Origin: a virus
IMG/VR virus record: IMGVR_UViG_3300023257_000093
Location: 1 to 28,285 of that record
Strand: one strand, 5' to 3'
Length of the DNA stretch: 28,285 bases
The translations under genes and the position numbers were made by a program. This document shows positions 1 to 7,979 of the stretch, one piece after another (the stretch's first letter is position 1; each line of letters begins with the position of its first letter). Below the pieces are notes generated by a model, which worked only from the letters and a program-made list of their open reading frames with translations, made no database searches and was not told the DNA's origin.

Positions 1-626
1 GCTCTAAACTCACCAAGCTTCTTTCTCTTTCCTAATCCCTTAAATCCTAATGCCTCTTCATGACTAAAAATTACTATTCCATCAGTAGACCAAAAATGTT
101 CAACTTTCTGAACTTTAACGCCTAAATGATTTTCATATCTACCAAATTCAGCCCAAAATTTAATCGGTTTATCTATAGCTTTTTCAAGTCTTTCTTTAAG
201 AGCTTCAATAAATAATTTTGTAGGAACAATTATAGCAGGACCACTAATTCTTCTCTTAACTGAATACACATCTTTCCAAGTATACACACTCCATTTCGAC
301 ATATCATATCCAAATGTATCATCTGCAGGTCTATACTCAGTAAAGTGTCCAGCAGAATATAATGTATCATCTTCTGCAATAGCTATATATTTTGTCTTAA
401 CTTCTTTTGCTCCAATTAACATTTGTCTATAAATATTCAAATGTGTTTGACCAATATCACCCACACAAATATTTACATCACCAAAATCCATTGGCTTTTG
501 GGAAACACATACAATTGGAAAGTCTTCAGCTGCCTTTACTAATTGTGCTCTTATTTTTTTATCAAAATTAGGCTTTAATTTATTTGCAGTATAATATACA
601 ATTGTTAAATCATTTCTATAATTCAT
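1..626 (-). CDS. Glycosyltransferase-like protein, C-terminus missing (runs off left edge)
   Basis: The frame is open from an ATG at 626 to the window edge, giving at least 208 residues. It begins MNYRNDLTIVYYTANKL and carries an acidic AIAEDDTLYS motif near residue 90, which fits the DxD-type metal and nucleotide-sugar site of GT-A fold glycosyltransferases. The start overlaps the stop of the upstream methyltransferase as ATGA, so the two are probably translationally coupled. With the GT2 gene at 1149-2036 it forms a sugar-modification cassette at the distal end of the structural operon, suggesting glycosylation of virion or host surface structures. The family assignment rests on the motif and context; substrate unknown. 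Confidence 0.55.
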   Translation of the reverse strand, partial: MNYRNDLTIVYYTANKLKPNFDKKIRAQLVKAAEDFPIVCVSQKPMDFGDVNICVGDIGQTHLNIYRQMLIGAKEVKTKYIAIAEDDTLYSAGHFTEYRPADDTFGYDMSKWSVYTWKDVYSVKRRISGPAIIVPTKLFIEALKERLEKAIDKPIKFWAEFGRYENHLGVKVQKVEHFWSTDGIVIFSHEEALGFKGLGKRKKLGEFR

Positions 627-1159
627 TTTTTTATAAACCACCAGCAAGGTTGTCGGTCATCAGGATGATTTTTTGGATTACGACCAATCAAATTTAATTC
701 TATTTTGTGGATTTCACAATATTTATTCACTGCTTCTATTACTCCACTATCTGTAAAATGACAATAGTCATGACCAGATACAATACCACCTTTTTTAACT
801 TTTCTACTCCAAATTATAATATCTGTCATTACATAATCAAATATATGGCTACCATCTATAAAAACAAAATCTAAACTTTTATCTTCTATTTTAAATGATG
901 CCTCAACACTTGGCTCTTTTATTAATTCAGCATTATATTCTTTTAACTTTTCTCGTGCTTGTTCCATTGCATTGTTTTGATAATTTTGAGGTCTTCTACC
1001 AGCTTCATATGGTGCCCACACATCAATACATTTTAATTCTAATTCAGGAATTTCTTTGCATAGTATTTGAGAATATCTACCATCAGCAACTCCTATTTCC
1101 GCACCTTTCTTAAATCCTTTTTCATTAAAAAATTTTGCTAAATCTATTCTACTCTTCAT
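623..1159 (-). CDS. Class I SAM-dependent methyltransferase (Methyltransf_24-like)
   Basis: The protein is 178 residues from the chosen start. Motif I is seen as GAEIGVADGRYS (about residues 19-30), an acidic strand-2 end as CIDVW (44-48), and a motif IV-like FVFIDGSH (98-105) followed by the KKGGIVSGHDY strand. These are typical of the small Rossmann methyltransferases found in surface-sugar loci. An earlier ATG at 1186 is possible, but the ATG at 1159 reduces the overlap with the GT2 gene to 11 nt, an overlap length that recurs in this genome. It lies between two glycosyltransferases, so a sugar or glycoprotein acceptor is the likeliest target (inference). Confidence 0.75.
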   Translation of the reverse strand: MKSRIDLAKFFNEKGFKKGAEIGVADGRYSQILCKEIPELELKCIDVWAPYEAGRRPQNYQNNAMEQAREKLKEYNAELIKEPSVEASFKIEDKSLDFVFIDGSHIFDYVMTDIIIWSRKVKKGGIVSGHDYCHFTDSGVIEAVNKYCEIHKIELNLIGRNPKNHPDDRQPCWWFIKK

Positions 1160-2036
1160 TGAATTTTTCTCCAAATAATTTTTCATAATTTTCTTCAGTC
1201 CAAGTTGGAATAGGCCAAAAATGTTTTATTAACCATTTAAGAGGCTTTGTTTGCTTCGGCCATACACCACCAGTTATCCATTTGTTTGTAAAATCATTAG
1301 CTTTCTTCATATCTTTATTGTTTAAATAATATCCTCTACCATATTTCTTTCCTTTATGTAAATGATAATAAACTGTATTCTTATTTCTTACAACTCGTCC
1401 ACCACTTAGCCAACACTTTAATCCTACCTCTTGAAATTCACTACCAAATGGTCCATAATTTACATAATCTAATAATTCAAGTTCCTCAAAATAAGATTTT
1501 TTCATAAAATAACAAGAACCTTGCGCTGACATCAAATCTACTATTTTTTCACTTCGTAATGCTCTGTCAGAATTTTTTTCATCCCATTTTCTACCATGTA
1601 GTCCAATTCCTCCTCTTTCATTAGGGTCGTCTGGATATGATAAAAACATATAATTCATATCTCGATTTCCACTAGTAACATTACACCAATTTTCTGCATC
1701 TAATTTTCTTCGTGTTGGAACTTGAATCCAGTTATCCTGATTTACTTTAATAAGTTCTAAATCAAATCCTTCATCCACCATACAATGTCCATCTATTTTC
1801 ATAATATATTCTCCACGAGCAACAGCAACTCCAGAATTAATTCCCATTCGCATTCCTTCAGAAATTCCTTTATGTAAATAAATAACTCGTGGGTCATCAA
1901 CTATTTCTTCTGCAAGAGGCCAATATCCATCCAATACAGCAATAATCTCAACCTCTCCACTAGCTTTAGCTAATAAGTCTCTTATTGTCTTTTCTAAAAA
2001 CATTTCATTTCTTGAGGGTATTATTATTGATAGCAT
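1149..2036 (-). CDS. Family 2 glycosyltransferase
   Basis: This 295-residue protein opens with the GT2 nucleotide-binding strand (MLSIIIPSRNE), continues with GEVEIIAVLDGYWP, and has the metal-binding MKIDGHCMVDEGFD block (DGH at 82-84), where DxH replaces DxD as in polypeptide GalNAc-transferase-like enzymes. A later FGSEFQEVGLKCWLSGG segment resembles the acceptor-side ED/EW region. The gene directly follows the virion gene at 2038-2463 with a 1-nt gap and is coupled to the methyltransferase downstream. Decoration of capsid, tail or host glycans is the likely role, but the acceptor is not visible. Confidence 0.85.
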   Translation of the reverse strand: MLSIIIPSRNEMFLEKTIRDLLAKASGEVEIIAVLDGYWPLAEEIVDDPRVIYLHKGISEGMRMGINSGVAVARGEYIMKIDGHCMVDEGFDLELIKVNQDNWIQVPTRRKLDAENWCNVTSGNRDMNYMFLSYPDDPNERGGIGLHGRKWDEKNSDRALRSEKIVDLMSAQGSCYFMKKSYFEELELLDYVNYGPFGSEFQEVGLKCWLSGGRVVRNKNTVYYHLHKGKKYGRGYYLNNKDMKKANDFTNKWITGGVWPKQTKPLKWLIKHFWPIPTWTEENYEKLFGEKFNEE

Positions 2037-2037
2037 T

Positions 2038-2463
2038 TTACTCTCCTATAAAGCTACCGGTATTTAAATATCTTATGTAAAGCTTCTTATAAATTGGTGT
2101 TCCATTAACTTCCCAAGTTGTGACCTGATTATCACCCAAAACCTGATATTCTTTTGAAACAGGACTACCTAAACCGACTTTTATTTGGGAAAGACCTGAT
2201 GTTGGAACACTTCCTTCGACATATAATTTCTTATCATCAAAAAGAATTTTTCCTTGCTGTAAAAGAGCTCCTTCTGAAGTATATTCATTAGACTTAATAG
2301 GTTGTGAAAGACCAGACGCCCAATAGTCTGTTCCTGACTGAGTTAATGTAACATCGTCATCATACTCTCCAGTAAGATTTTGTGTATAATACTTGAACCT
2401 TATCTGTTCCCCGTATTGTAGTATCTGATTGAAATCACTAATTAATTGATTTGCGAATGTCAT
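2038..2463 (-). CDS. Putative head-closure / neck protein
   Basis: A 141-residue protein with an N-terminal helix (MTFANQLISDFNQIL) followed by beta-rich sequence ending in TTWEVNGTPIYKKLYIRYL. The helix-then-beta arrangement, the size and the position a few genes past the major capsid protein suit the head-closure/tail-terminator class of small siphovirus proteins. No catalytic motif is seen. The start overlaps the end of the preceding small gene by 26 nt. Function is inferred from position; a structure prediction would be needed to choose between head-closure, tail-terminator and fibre-base roles. Confidence 0.45.
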   Translation of the reverse strand: MTFANQLISDFNQILQYGEQIRFKYYTQNLTGEYDDDVTLTQSGTDYWASGLSQPIKSNEYTSEGALLQQGKILFDDKKLYVEGSVPTSGLSQIKVGLGSPVSKEYQVLGDNQVTTWEVNGTPIYKKLYIRYLNTGSFIGE

Positions 2464-2608
2464 TAACCACTACCTCCTTTTTTAAAGTGGGCAATTTAAA
2501 TAATAGTTCATATTCGCCATTATCTAAAAGGGTTTTGACATCAGCTTCCTCAACTTCAATAACCATACCTTGTGGCTGATGTGTTCCAATATATTTTAAT
2601 TTTACCAT
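2438..2608 (-). CDS. Small virion-region protein, unknown function
   Basis: A 56-residue protein starting MVKLKYIGTHQPQGMV, with an acidic VIEVEEADVKTLLDNGEYELL middle. Small proteins of this shape (a beta strand, an EVEE turn and a short helix) often lie among connector genes in phages. The reading frame runs upstream to an ATG at 2677, but the ATG at 2608 begins just after the holin-like gene ends and gives the sensible N-terminus. It overlaps the next gene by 26 nt. No function can be assigned. Confidence 0.55.
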   Translation of the reverse strand: MVKLKYIGTHQPQGMVIEVEEADVKTLLDNGEYELLFKLPTLKKEVVVNDIRKSIN

Positions 2609-2610
2609 TT

Positions 2611-2859
2611 TTAATTCATTATAACGCCCCCCAAAATACCTAATAATGTACAGATAATACCTATTAGTGCACACCAAACAGTTACTGTTCCTTTCGTAAC
2701 TCTGTTAGACATATGATTAAACAATTCTGATTGTTTATTATTTATGTTTACTAATTCAGTTTCTATTCTTTTGAATCCAGCATTTACACTTTCTTTAAAA
2801 TCCATAACTTTTTGATTTGTTAATTGACCGTATGCGCATCCTTGTATTTTATTTGCCAT
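2611..2859 (-). CDS. Holin-like small membrane protein (XhlA-like layout)
   Basis: Eighty-two residues: a polar helical N-terminal half (about 18-55, with the heptad-like stretch ESVNAGFKRIETELVNINNK) followed by one strong transmembrane segment (about 57-80, CALIGIICTLLGILGGVIM) and almost no tail. This layout is that of the haemolysin XhlA / phage holin-accessory family, which anchors or forms membrane lesions at lysis. It sits between virion genes, and no endolysin is visible in the window. The membrane topology is seen directly; the lysis role is inferred. Confidence 0.5.
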   Translation of the reverse strand: MANKIQGCAYGQLTNQKVMDFKESVNAGFKRIETELVNINNKQSELFNHMSNRVTKGTVTVWCALIGIICTLLGILGGVIMN

Positions 2860-2861
2860 GT

Positions 2862-3239
2862 TTAAACTGATTTATAGTGCTCAAATGATATTCCCAAATT
2901 ATTCAATTTAGTTAATCCATCTTCACGCAAACTTTGTGATGTTATTGAAGTATTACTTTGACCTCCTTTATTGATAGTAAAATCTCCTAGCTTAACACTA
3001 TTAACATCTGCACCTTGAAGTTCCATTAGCCCTACTACTGCAGATGCTGATAAACTTATAATAGCCGGTTGATAAATTTCTGGTATATCTGTACCTATTG
3101 ATACACCTGTTTGATTTGTTGCATTAAATCGCTCATTATCTACAATGTTCCATAAAGTAGCACCACTAATTGTGGCTGGAACATTTTCAACCATGTTTAA
3201 TACTATACTTCCTACTTGGATATTCGTTAGAGTTCCCAT
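2862..3239 (-). CDS. Putative head-tail connector (adaptor) protein
   Basis: A 125-residue protein with the segment TISGATLWNIVDNERFNATNQTG, then a long helix (EIYQPAIISLSASAVVGLMELQG) and LGDFTINKGG. The helical core with the short strand 'vkiGdftinkg' resembles gp6/gp15-type adaptor proteins that bind beneath the portal. Position in the head-to-neck block supports this. It starts 5 nt after the gene at 3245 ends, so it is co-translated with the virion proteins. The assignment is tentative. Confidence 0.45.
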   Translation of the reverse strand: MGTLTNIQVGSIVLNMVENVPATISGATLWNIVDNERFNATNQTGVSIGTDIPEIYQPAIISLSASAVVGLMELQGADVNSVKLGDFTINKGGQSNTSITSQSLREDGLTKLNNLGISFEHYKSV

Positions 3240-3244
3240 TGTAG

Positions 3245-3664
3245 TTAAATATAAATTATGGTTAATCCACTTGCTGCACTACCAGTTCCGACTATTCCTG
3301 TTTGTACTCTTATGTGAGACCAAATTGGAATTTCTGCGAATTTATCATATCCGTCTGCTCCAGATATTGTAACTCCTGTTGTATCAACTGTTCCTACTCG
3401 TGGAAACACTACCCAATCTTCATTCAGTTGTCGTTCAGCTGCTGTTCCACTTACTTGGTTTAATATTGTACCTGCGGTTCCGGTTCCTGAAACACTTATA
3501 ATCATACTTCCAGTCGCATCCCAATCACCAGCTTCAAAATAAACACTTTGAATTCTTCCATTAAGAGGATTATCAGTATATGTATCAATCAACCCTGTAG
3601 TTGCATCACCTGTTAAATCAGTGCTATCAAATGTATAAAACTTTATTCTATTACTTCTTACCAT
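3245..3664 (-). CDS. Beta-rich virion protein, unknown
   Basis: A 139-residue, low-lysine protein rich in Gly, Thr, Ser and Val, typical of extracellular virion parts. It has alternating beta strands (MIISVSGTGTAGTILNQ, WVVFPRVGTVDTTG, HIRVQTGIVGTG) and no enzymatic motif. Composition matches its neighbours at 3717-4490. It is probably a minor capsid, neck or fibre-associated protein; I do not recognise a family. Confidence 0.55.
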   Translation of the reverse strand: MVRSNRIKFYTFDSTDLTGDATTGLIDTYTDNPLNGRIQSVYFEAGDWDATGSMIISVSGTGTAGTILNQVSGTAAERQLNEDWVVFPRVGTVDTTGVTISGADGYDKFAEIPIWSHIRVQTGIVGTGSAASGLTIIYI

Positions 3665-3698
3665 TTTTCTTATCGCTTAGGTTTCTTTAAGCATGCTC

Positions 3699-3714
3699 TT
3701 CGGCGTGAACCGAA
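3699..3714 (-). other. Small intercistronic RNA hairpin
   Basis: TTCGG and CCGAA form a perfect 5-bp inverted repeat around a 6-nt loop, between the genes at 3717-3947 and 3245-3664. It stands out as GC-rich in an AT-rich intergenic stretch. No T tract follows on the minus strand, so it may be an mRNA processing or stability element rather than a terminator. Confidence 0.35.
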
Positions 3715-3716
3715 AA

Positions 3717-3947
3717 TTATGCAACAGAACCTAATTTGACCCACGTTTCAGTAGTTGCTAAAAACATATAATGTTGTGAGTTTTCTCCATCCCAAGCTAC
3801 GCCTGATGCTGGAACTCCAGTAACTACTCCGTTAGGGTCGCCTAACACATTAACAATTTTACCAATATCTAATCCCGAGACTCCTCCACCACCTAAGCCG
3901 AGACCTAGTCCTTGAACTGTTCCTAAAACTGTACTTCCTGTTGTCAT
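3717..3947 (-). CDS. Small glycine-rich virion protein
   Basis: A 76-residue protein with a glycine-rich N-terminal third (GLGLGLGGGGVSGLDIGK) followed by a compact strand-rich domain with aromatic residues (GVAWDGENSQHYMFLATTETWVKLG). The latter resembles the short 'wd..n..y.Yl.tt.tW..ig' modules seen in phage fibre or fibre-tip proteins. The gene has a good upstream AAAGGAGGG ribosome-binding site. It is probably a fibre or spike accessory. No named family is claimed. Confidence 0.55.
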   Translation of the reverse strand: MTTGSTVLGTVQGLGLGLGGGGVSGLDIGKIVNVLGDPNGVVTGVPASGVAWDGENSQHYMFLATTETWVKLGSVA

Positions 3948-3983
3948 TTTTACTTTGCCCTCCTTTCAGTTCTTTTAAACATC

Positions 3984-4490
3984 TTAAATACCTACCGCCA
4001 ACCAGCTAAAACTATCTGTTGCATTAGTTCCTATTACATGAAAACTTCCTACATTTAAACTACCTACACTTAAATGCAAATCTGCATCAACATCACTTCT
4101 ATTCTGAGTTAAAACTGTGGGCATTCCTGCATATGATGTCGGAAATGTAATCCATGCATCATTACTTGCTAAAACACCTGAACCTGCTTGAGTAATTGCC
4201 CCATAAACTGCTGTTCCTGAGCCAATACTAACTGATTTTAATGTACCATCATCATTATTAATTGTTGAACCTTTAATTAATAGACCACTAATAAATTCAT
4301 TTCCATACAATCTATCTGCAACCACATTAGTATCTGCATAAACATTTGTTCCACTAATTTCTTGTGCTTCAACAGTTACTCCACTTATATGAAAACCATA
4401 AACTATATTTGCTCCAGCATCTCTTTCTAAAGGTAATTGATTAACTTCTTCAAAGCCTAGTCCATCTACTGTACCTACATTCTCTACCAT
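3984..4490 (-). CDS. Fibre-like protein with H-type-lectin-like C-terminal domain
   Basis: A 168-residue protein. The first ~95 residues are repetitive beta sequence with SG-containing turns (EISGTNVYAD, EFISGLLIKG), suited to a trimeric shaft. The C-terminal ~65 residues (AWITFPTSYAGMPTVLTQN through SFSWLAVGI) match the layout of the H-type lectin fold common in receptor-binding proteins: an F-P strand, 'mPtVl', and a final aromatic strand. The preceding AAAGGAGGAAAT is a strong ribosome-binding site. It may bind host surface sugars. Lying next to the major capsid gene, it could instead be a capsid fibre. Confidence 0.5.
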   Translation of the reverse strand: MVENVGTVDGLGFEEVNQLPLERDAGANIVYGFHISGVTVEAQEISGTNVYADTNVVADRLYGNEFISGLLIKGSTINNDDGTLKSVSIGSGTAVYGAITQAGSGVLASNDAWITFPTSYAGMPTVLTQNRSDVDADLHLSVGSLNVGSFHVIGTNATDSFSWLAVGI

Positions 4491-4541
4491 TTTATTTTTT
4501 ATTTCCTCCTTTCATTTTCGTTTTTTTATTATTTAATTTAT

Positions 4542-4565
4542 AGTCTTACGACTTTGCCTTACGGC
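4542..4565 (-). other. Two tandem stem-loops with GTAA tetraloops after the capsid gene
   Basis: Read on the minus strand, two hairpins lie 2 nt apart: GCC-GTAA-GGC and AGTC-GTAA-GACT. Both have GNRA-type (GUAA) tetraloops. They are the only marked structure in the 138-nt gap between the capsid stop at 4629 and the start at 4490; the rest of the gap is AT-rich and ends in a strong ribosome-binding site. A role in processing or stabilising the capsid mRNA is inferred. Confidence 0.4.
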
Positions 4566-4628
4566 TTGGGGTTTTTGATTTCAGCAGATTTCCCAAAACT
4601 GCATAGTTTATATTCTACAAACTCAACT

Positions 4629-5495
4629 TTAAGATGTTGTAATCTTACAGGTTGCGTCTGCCCTCAAGTACCTAACTTTAATTCTCTGTGTGATATTTGC
4701 TGCGCTCATATCATTTACAGGTAAATCAAAGTTCTGGACTGTAACAGGTCTCTTCTCAGCGATAACATATGCATGCATTTTATCAGTCACATAAGCATAA
4801 TTACTATATGCGGTTGAAGGTGCTGCATTTGTTGAAAACTTGATAACATTAAGCCCGTAGATAGTTCCTAAGAACCCTCGTTTAAGCATATCAGTATTAC
4901 CAACCTTATTTGCTTCTACAAAAGTGTCAATATTTCTTAAATCATTCAAAACTGCCATACCTACAAATAATGTAGTTGGAGTATAATCTGAATCATCTAA
5001 ATACTGCATTGCTCTAGTGATGTTCGCAATTGTAATTGCTGCACCACCTGCTACAGTATTAGTTGCACTGTTCAATGCATCCGAAATAACTAGACTTGTC
5101 TCATTTTCTGCAAATCGTTTCCCTGCTGTCTTTATGCTGTGCTGAAGTAAGTTCCATTTGCTATCCTCAAGCATTTCTGCTGTAATTCTAATTGCAACTC
5201 CATACTTGATTGGTTTCATATTGAACGAAGAGTATCCTGGTTGGTCGATTGTGCTTTCTGCTCCCTCGCCAACAACTCTAATATCCATTGTATTAGGGTC
5301 TACTGTGTCTACATCAATACTAGAACCCGGAATGTCTGCTGGTCCGAATAATAATGCTGCCTCACTTCTGGGTATAAGATTTTTATCTACTTCTTCAATC
5401 AAAGTATCATGAATCTTTCGTGGTATCAAAAGTTGACCTTCTGTACCAAGTCCTGTGCTCAACAACTCTTTAACATATTTCATTTTTTCTACCAT
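4629..5495 (-). CDS. Major capsid protein, HK97 fold
   Basis: A 288-residue protein from the ATG at 5495, which lies 1 nt beyond the stop of the decoration gene. A longer frame to 5567 would run into that gene and is rejected. Features fit phage HK97-type capsid proteins: an early 'EGQLLIPRKIHDTLIEEVDKN' arm, the E-loop-like segment VVGEGAESTIDQPGYSSF, 'KPIKYGVAIRITAEMLEDSKW' as spine-helix entry, a peptide 'PTTLFVGMAVLNDLRN' typical of the A domain, and a final beta region. It directly follows protease and decoration genes, the standard order. Length is in the normal range for capsid proteins. Confidence 0.88.
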   Translation of the reverse strand: MVEKMKYVKELLSTGLGTEGQLLIPRKIHDTLIEEVDKNLIPRSEAALLFGPADIPGSSIDVDTVDPNTMDIRVVGEGAESTIDQPGYSSFNMKPIKYGVAIRITAEMLEDSKWNLLQHSIKTAGKRFAENETSLVISDALNSATNTVAGGAAITIANITRAMQYLDDSDYTPTTLFVGMAVLNDLRNIDTFVEANKVGNTDMLKRGFLGTIYGLNVIKFSTNAAPSTAYSNYAYVTDKMHAYVIAEKRPVTVQNFDLPVNDMSAANITQRIKVRYLRADATCKITTS

Positions 5496-5496
5496 T

Positions 5497-5949
5497 TTAA
5501 CCGTGAATATCGACAACAACAAAATCGTCCTCGCTTCCGCAAGTCCATGCTCGTCCAATTGCTCCATAAGCTCCTGATGTAGTAATTGCCAAATCGCTTA
5601 CATTACTTTCACCTGCCGCTCCTACTTGAACTCCTGCCAATACATTAGCTCCACTTGCCATTAAAAGGAATGAACCTCTTGTTGCAAATGATAAAGGTGC
5701 TCCACTTGCTGCATCGTGTAGTGCTACACCAACAAAATTTGGTGATACGGTACCATCTGTTAAATCAACAATGTGATATAATTCAATATCACTTGATGCA
5801 AAACTTGCTGCCCCGCTTGTAACAACACCTGCTGCTCCTGACGCTCCTAATAACTGACCTCCACTAATAACTTCTTTAGCATATCCTGTTATAATCCTAG
5901 GTGTACCCCCATCTGTAAGATTTTGGTATCCTAGTGGATTAACTGCCAT
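5497..5949 (-). CDS. Capsid decoration protein (DUF2190-like)
   Basis: A 150-residue, Ala/Gly/Ser-rich protein beginning MAVNPLGYQNLTDGGTPRIITGYAKE. The pattern 'isgGqllgasga', 'vGVALhDAasGaplsfaTRGsFll' and 'aGvqVgaa' is that of small beta-barrel decoration proteins of the DUF2190 / lambda gpD-like kind, which stabilise expanded capsids. It lies between protease and major capsid genes, as usual. The upstream GAAAGGAGGTTATAAG is a strong ribosome-binding site, consistent with abundant expression. Confidence 0.75.
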   Translation of the reverse strand: MAVNPLGYQNLTDGGTPRIITGYAKEVISGGQLLGASGAAGVVTSGAASFASSDIELYHIVDLTDGTVSPNFVGVALHDAASGAPLSFATRGSFLLMASGANVLAGVQVGAAGESNVSDLAITTSGAYGAIGRAWTCGSEDDFVVVDIHG

Positions 5950-5982
5950 TTTTCTTATAACCTCCTTTCAGAAATTGTAAAT

Positions 5983-6972
5983 TTATCTGCATAGTCTATT
6001 GAATTTGCCAGTATCGTTTGAATAGTCTCTGTATATCTGAAAACCTTTTCCTATCTCAGCTCTTTCCAAAATAAGACCTTCCTCAACAACTTCGGCTTCG
6101 TCTTCATCATTTCCAACTTCACCTTGTGTATCGTCTTCTACTGGTGTTTTTGGAATCTCATCTTCCTCTACCTCTGCAGATGGAGCTGGAGTTTCTTCTT
6201 GTTCAGTAACTTTCTTTGCTAATGCGCCTACTGCTGCTGTTAAAGCCGCAATTCTTTTGTCTGTCTCTGTCATATCTATCTTAACAGTCTCAACATTAAT
6301 AGCTTTAGCTTTTTCTTCTGTAGGTGCTACAACTTCCTCTTCCTGTGGCATTTCCTTTTCCGCTTCTTCCATATTATCCTCCTTTTCAATATTTAGTTCA
6401 GTATCACTTTCATCACTTGTTAAATCTACTTCTTCCCCATTCATTTGCATCTCTTTTAAATTAAAGGACTCACTTAATGCATTCGCCAAATTTGCTCCTG
6501 GGTCTCCAGGAATTGCTACCAAGCTAATCTCCATTCCTTCCAAACCAATTGCAGTTATAGTACCATCTTTTTTATTCTCAACTAAATCTTTAACACCTGC
6601 TCCAATACTAACATCAGTAATTCGACCATCATTAATCATTTCTTTTATTTTGGAGTCCATAATTCTTGCTTCAAATTCTATAGATTTTTTAAATGAATCA
6701 AATTGAACATTCTCAGTAGTCCTTCCCACAATATCTTTTATTGCACCTGAGTGGTCTGTCATAATAGGCTTATTTCTAAAAGAAGGAGCTGCAGATTCTA
6801 ATTCAGATGCAATATAAGTAATTCCATTTCGGGTTGTGGTTTCATTAATAGCCGTACCTCTAATAATAAAATCATTTCCAGACATAACTGCTTCGCTAAT
6901 AGGAGTATAAAACTCAATTAATTTCCAATTCTTTTTTGGAGTTGCAGATTTTTTAGTAATTATGTTTACCAT
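5983..6972 (-). CDS. Prohead protease fused to scaffold domain
   Basis: A 329-residue protein. The N-terminal ~160 residues are a HK97-type (U35-like) serine protease: His74 in MTDHSG followed by IVGRT, Ser122 in TDVSIGAG, and an acidic residue in GMEISLVAIP (E148) complete the expected catalytic pattern. Residues ~175-300 are strongly acidic, coiled-coil prone and Glu/Pro-rich, typical of the scaffold/delta domain removed during maturation. It is the first gene after promoter element P1 (7004-7037), with the TATA box 43 nt upstream of the ATG, so it heads the capsid operon. Function is well supported by motif and position. Confidence 0.9.
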   Translation of the reverse strand: MVNIITKKSATPKKNWKLIEFYTPISEAVMSGNDFIIRGTAINETTTRNGITYIASELESAAPSFRNKPIMTDHSGAIKDIVGRTTENVQFDSFKKSIEFEARIMDSKIKEMINDGRITDVSIGAGVKDLVENKKDGTITAIGLEGMEISLVAIPGDPGANLANALSESFNLKEMQMNGEEVDLTSDESDTELNIEKEDNMEEAEKEMPQEEEVVAPTEEKAKAINVETVKIDMTETDKRIAALTAAVGALAKKVTEQEETPAPSAEVEEDEIPKTPVEDDTQGEVGNDEDEAEVVEEGLILERAEIGKGFQIYRDYSNDTGKFNRLCR

Positions 6973-7003
6973 TTTTTAAATTCTATAAATATATTAATAT
7001 TAA

Positions 7004-7037
7004 ATCTTATATAAACACATAGAATTAACTTATATAA
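7004..7037 (-). promoter_or_regulatory. Late-type promoter element P1 (capsid operon)
   Basis: On the minus strand this reads TTATATAA, G, TTAATTCTATG, TG, then the TATA box TTTATATAA and GAT. It is nearly identical to elements at 11113-11145 and 14352-14384. The first T of the TATA box (7015) is 43 nt from the protease ATG. The 88-nt gap around it otherwise has no gene. Confidence 0.75.
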
Positions 7038-7060
7038 GAGGAAATATTCAAAAAATGCCA

Positions 7061-7978
7061 TTAACAGTGCTCATGGAACACAACATTCCAATCTAAACTC
7101 AATGTTCTTGCTGCAATATTATCAGTTTTTATCAAATATGAAGACCCATTACATAAAATTGCTTGACCGCCATGTACTCCAGTACCCACTGGTGCCGATA
7201 CAAATTTAATAGATGTTCCTGAGCCACCCAAATAAATAGCAGTCTGAAGTACTGTTCCACTTGTCCCAATTGTTGGATTAGTCCATATAGAACAATTTGA
7301 AATATTTGTAAAACATCTATTCTCATTAAAAATAGAATTTTGTACTCCACTATTAGTAACTGCAACATTTTCCATTATTGTCATTATTGCATCACCATCT
7401 GTTCTTGAATCATAGTTCATGTGAACATCACAACTACCACAATTAAATAATAAACATGTGCTTCCAGCATCTGCCATCTTATAATATACAGAACCACACA
7501 AATATTCTTGTCCCATAATCTGTCTATCATGGTCTTTTGGGAATACAACTAATCCACTGCCTCTAGTTTTTACTCCTTGTAGAGTAAGATTATTTTCAAC
7601 AACTACACTACCAGGATATGTTATAGGATAGTTGCTAATAGCAATATTTCCACTTGTTACATAAGTATCTCCAACATTAATAACACCACTGACCGCCCAA
7701 GGATTAGTTCCTTGATATACATAACTTCCTGCATATAAATTATCAACTGATATTATTCCAGAAGTAACATAAGTATTGCCAGATGCTTGATACATCGTTC
7801 CACTTTGAATATAAATAGAATCGACATGAGCACTAACACTTCCAATCACAATGCTTCCAGAAATATTAGCATTAACAGTACCAGAAATAGGCACGGCTCC
7901 TTCAGAAGTAATATCCATCTGATACCGATAATCATCTGCATCAACTGAGCTTCCCAAAATAGTCGTTTGACCATTCAT
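7061..7978 (-). CDS. Repetitive beta-structured virion protein
   Basis: A 305-residue protein. Residues ~25-135 consist of short beta repeats with Ser-Gly turns and two near-identical TYVTSG units (NTYVTSGIIS and DTYVTSGNIA), as expected for a beta-helix or fibre shaft. The C-terminal ~150 residues contain several cysteines (LCGSVYYK, LLFNCGSCDVH, NISNCSIW) and hydrophobic strands resembling phage head-fibre or spike domains. It is the last gene before promoter P1. Probably an exposed capsid or fibre protein; no family recognised. Confidence 0.6.
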   Translation of the reverse strand: MNGQTTILGSSVDADDYRYQMDITSEGAVPISGTVNANISGSIVIGSVSAHVDSIYIQSGTMYQASGNTYVTSGIISVDNLYAGSYVYQGTNPWAVSGVINVGDTYVTSGNIAISNYPITYPGSVVVENNLTLQGVKTRGSGLVVFPKDHDRQIMGQEYLCGSVYYKMADAGSTCLLFNCGSCDVHMNYDSRTDGDAIMTIMENVAVTNSGVQNSIFNENRCFTNISNCSIWTNPTIGTSGTVLQTAIYLGGSGTSIKFVSAPVGTGVHGGQAILCNGSSYLIKTDNIAARTLSLDWNVVFHEHC

Positions 7979-7979
7979 A

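Noticed and set aside
6257-6706. 149-codon rightward frame opposite the protease gene
   Set aside because: Mirror of the Glu/Lys-rich scaffold region (giving Ser/Phe-rich sequence); the leftward protease with catalytic residues explains the DNA.
7132-7368. Leftward 78-codon frame within the virion gene at 7061-7978
   Set aside because: Out-of-frame shadow of a longer gene that fits the operon.
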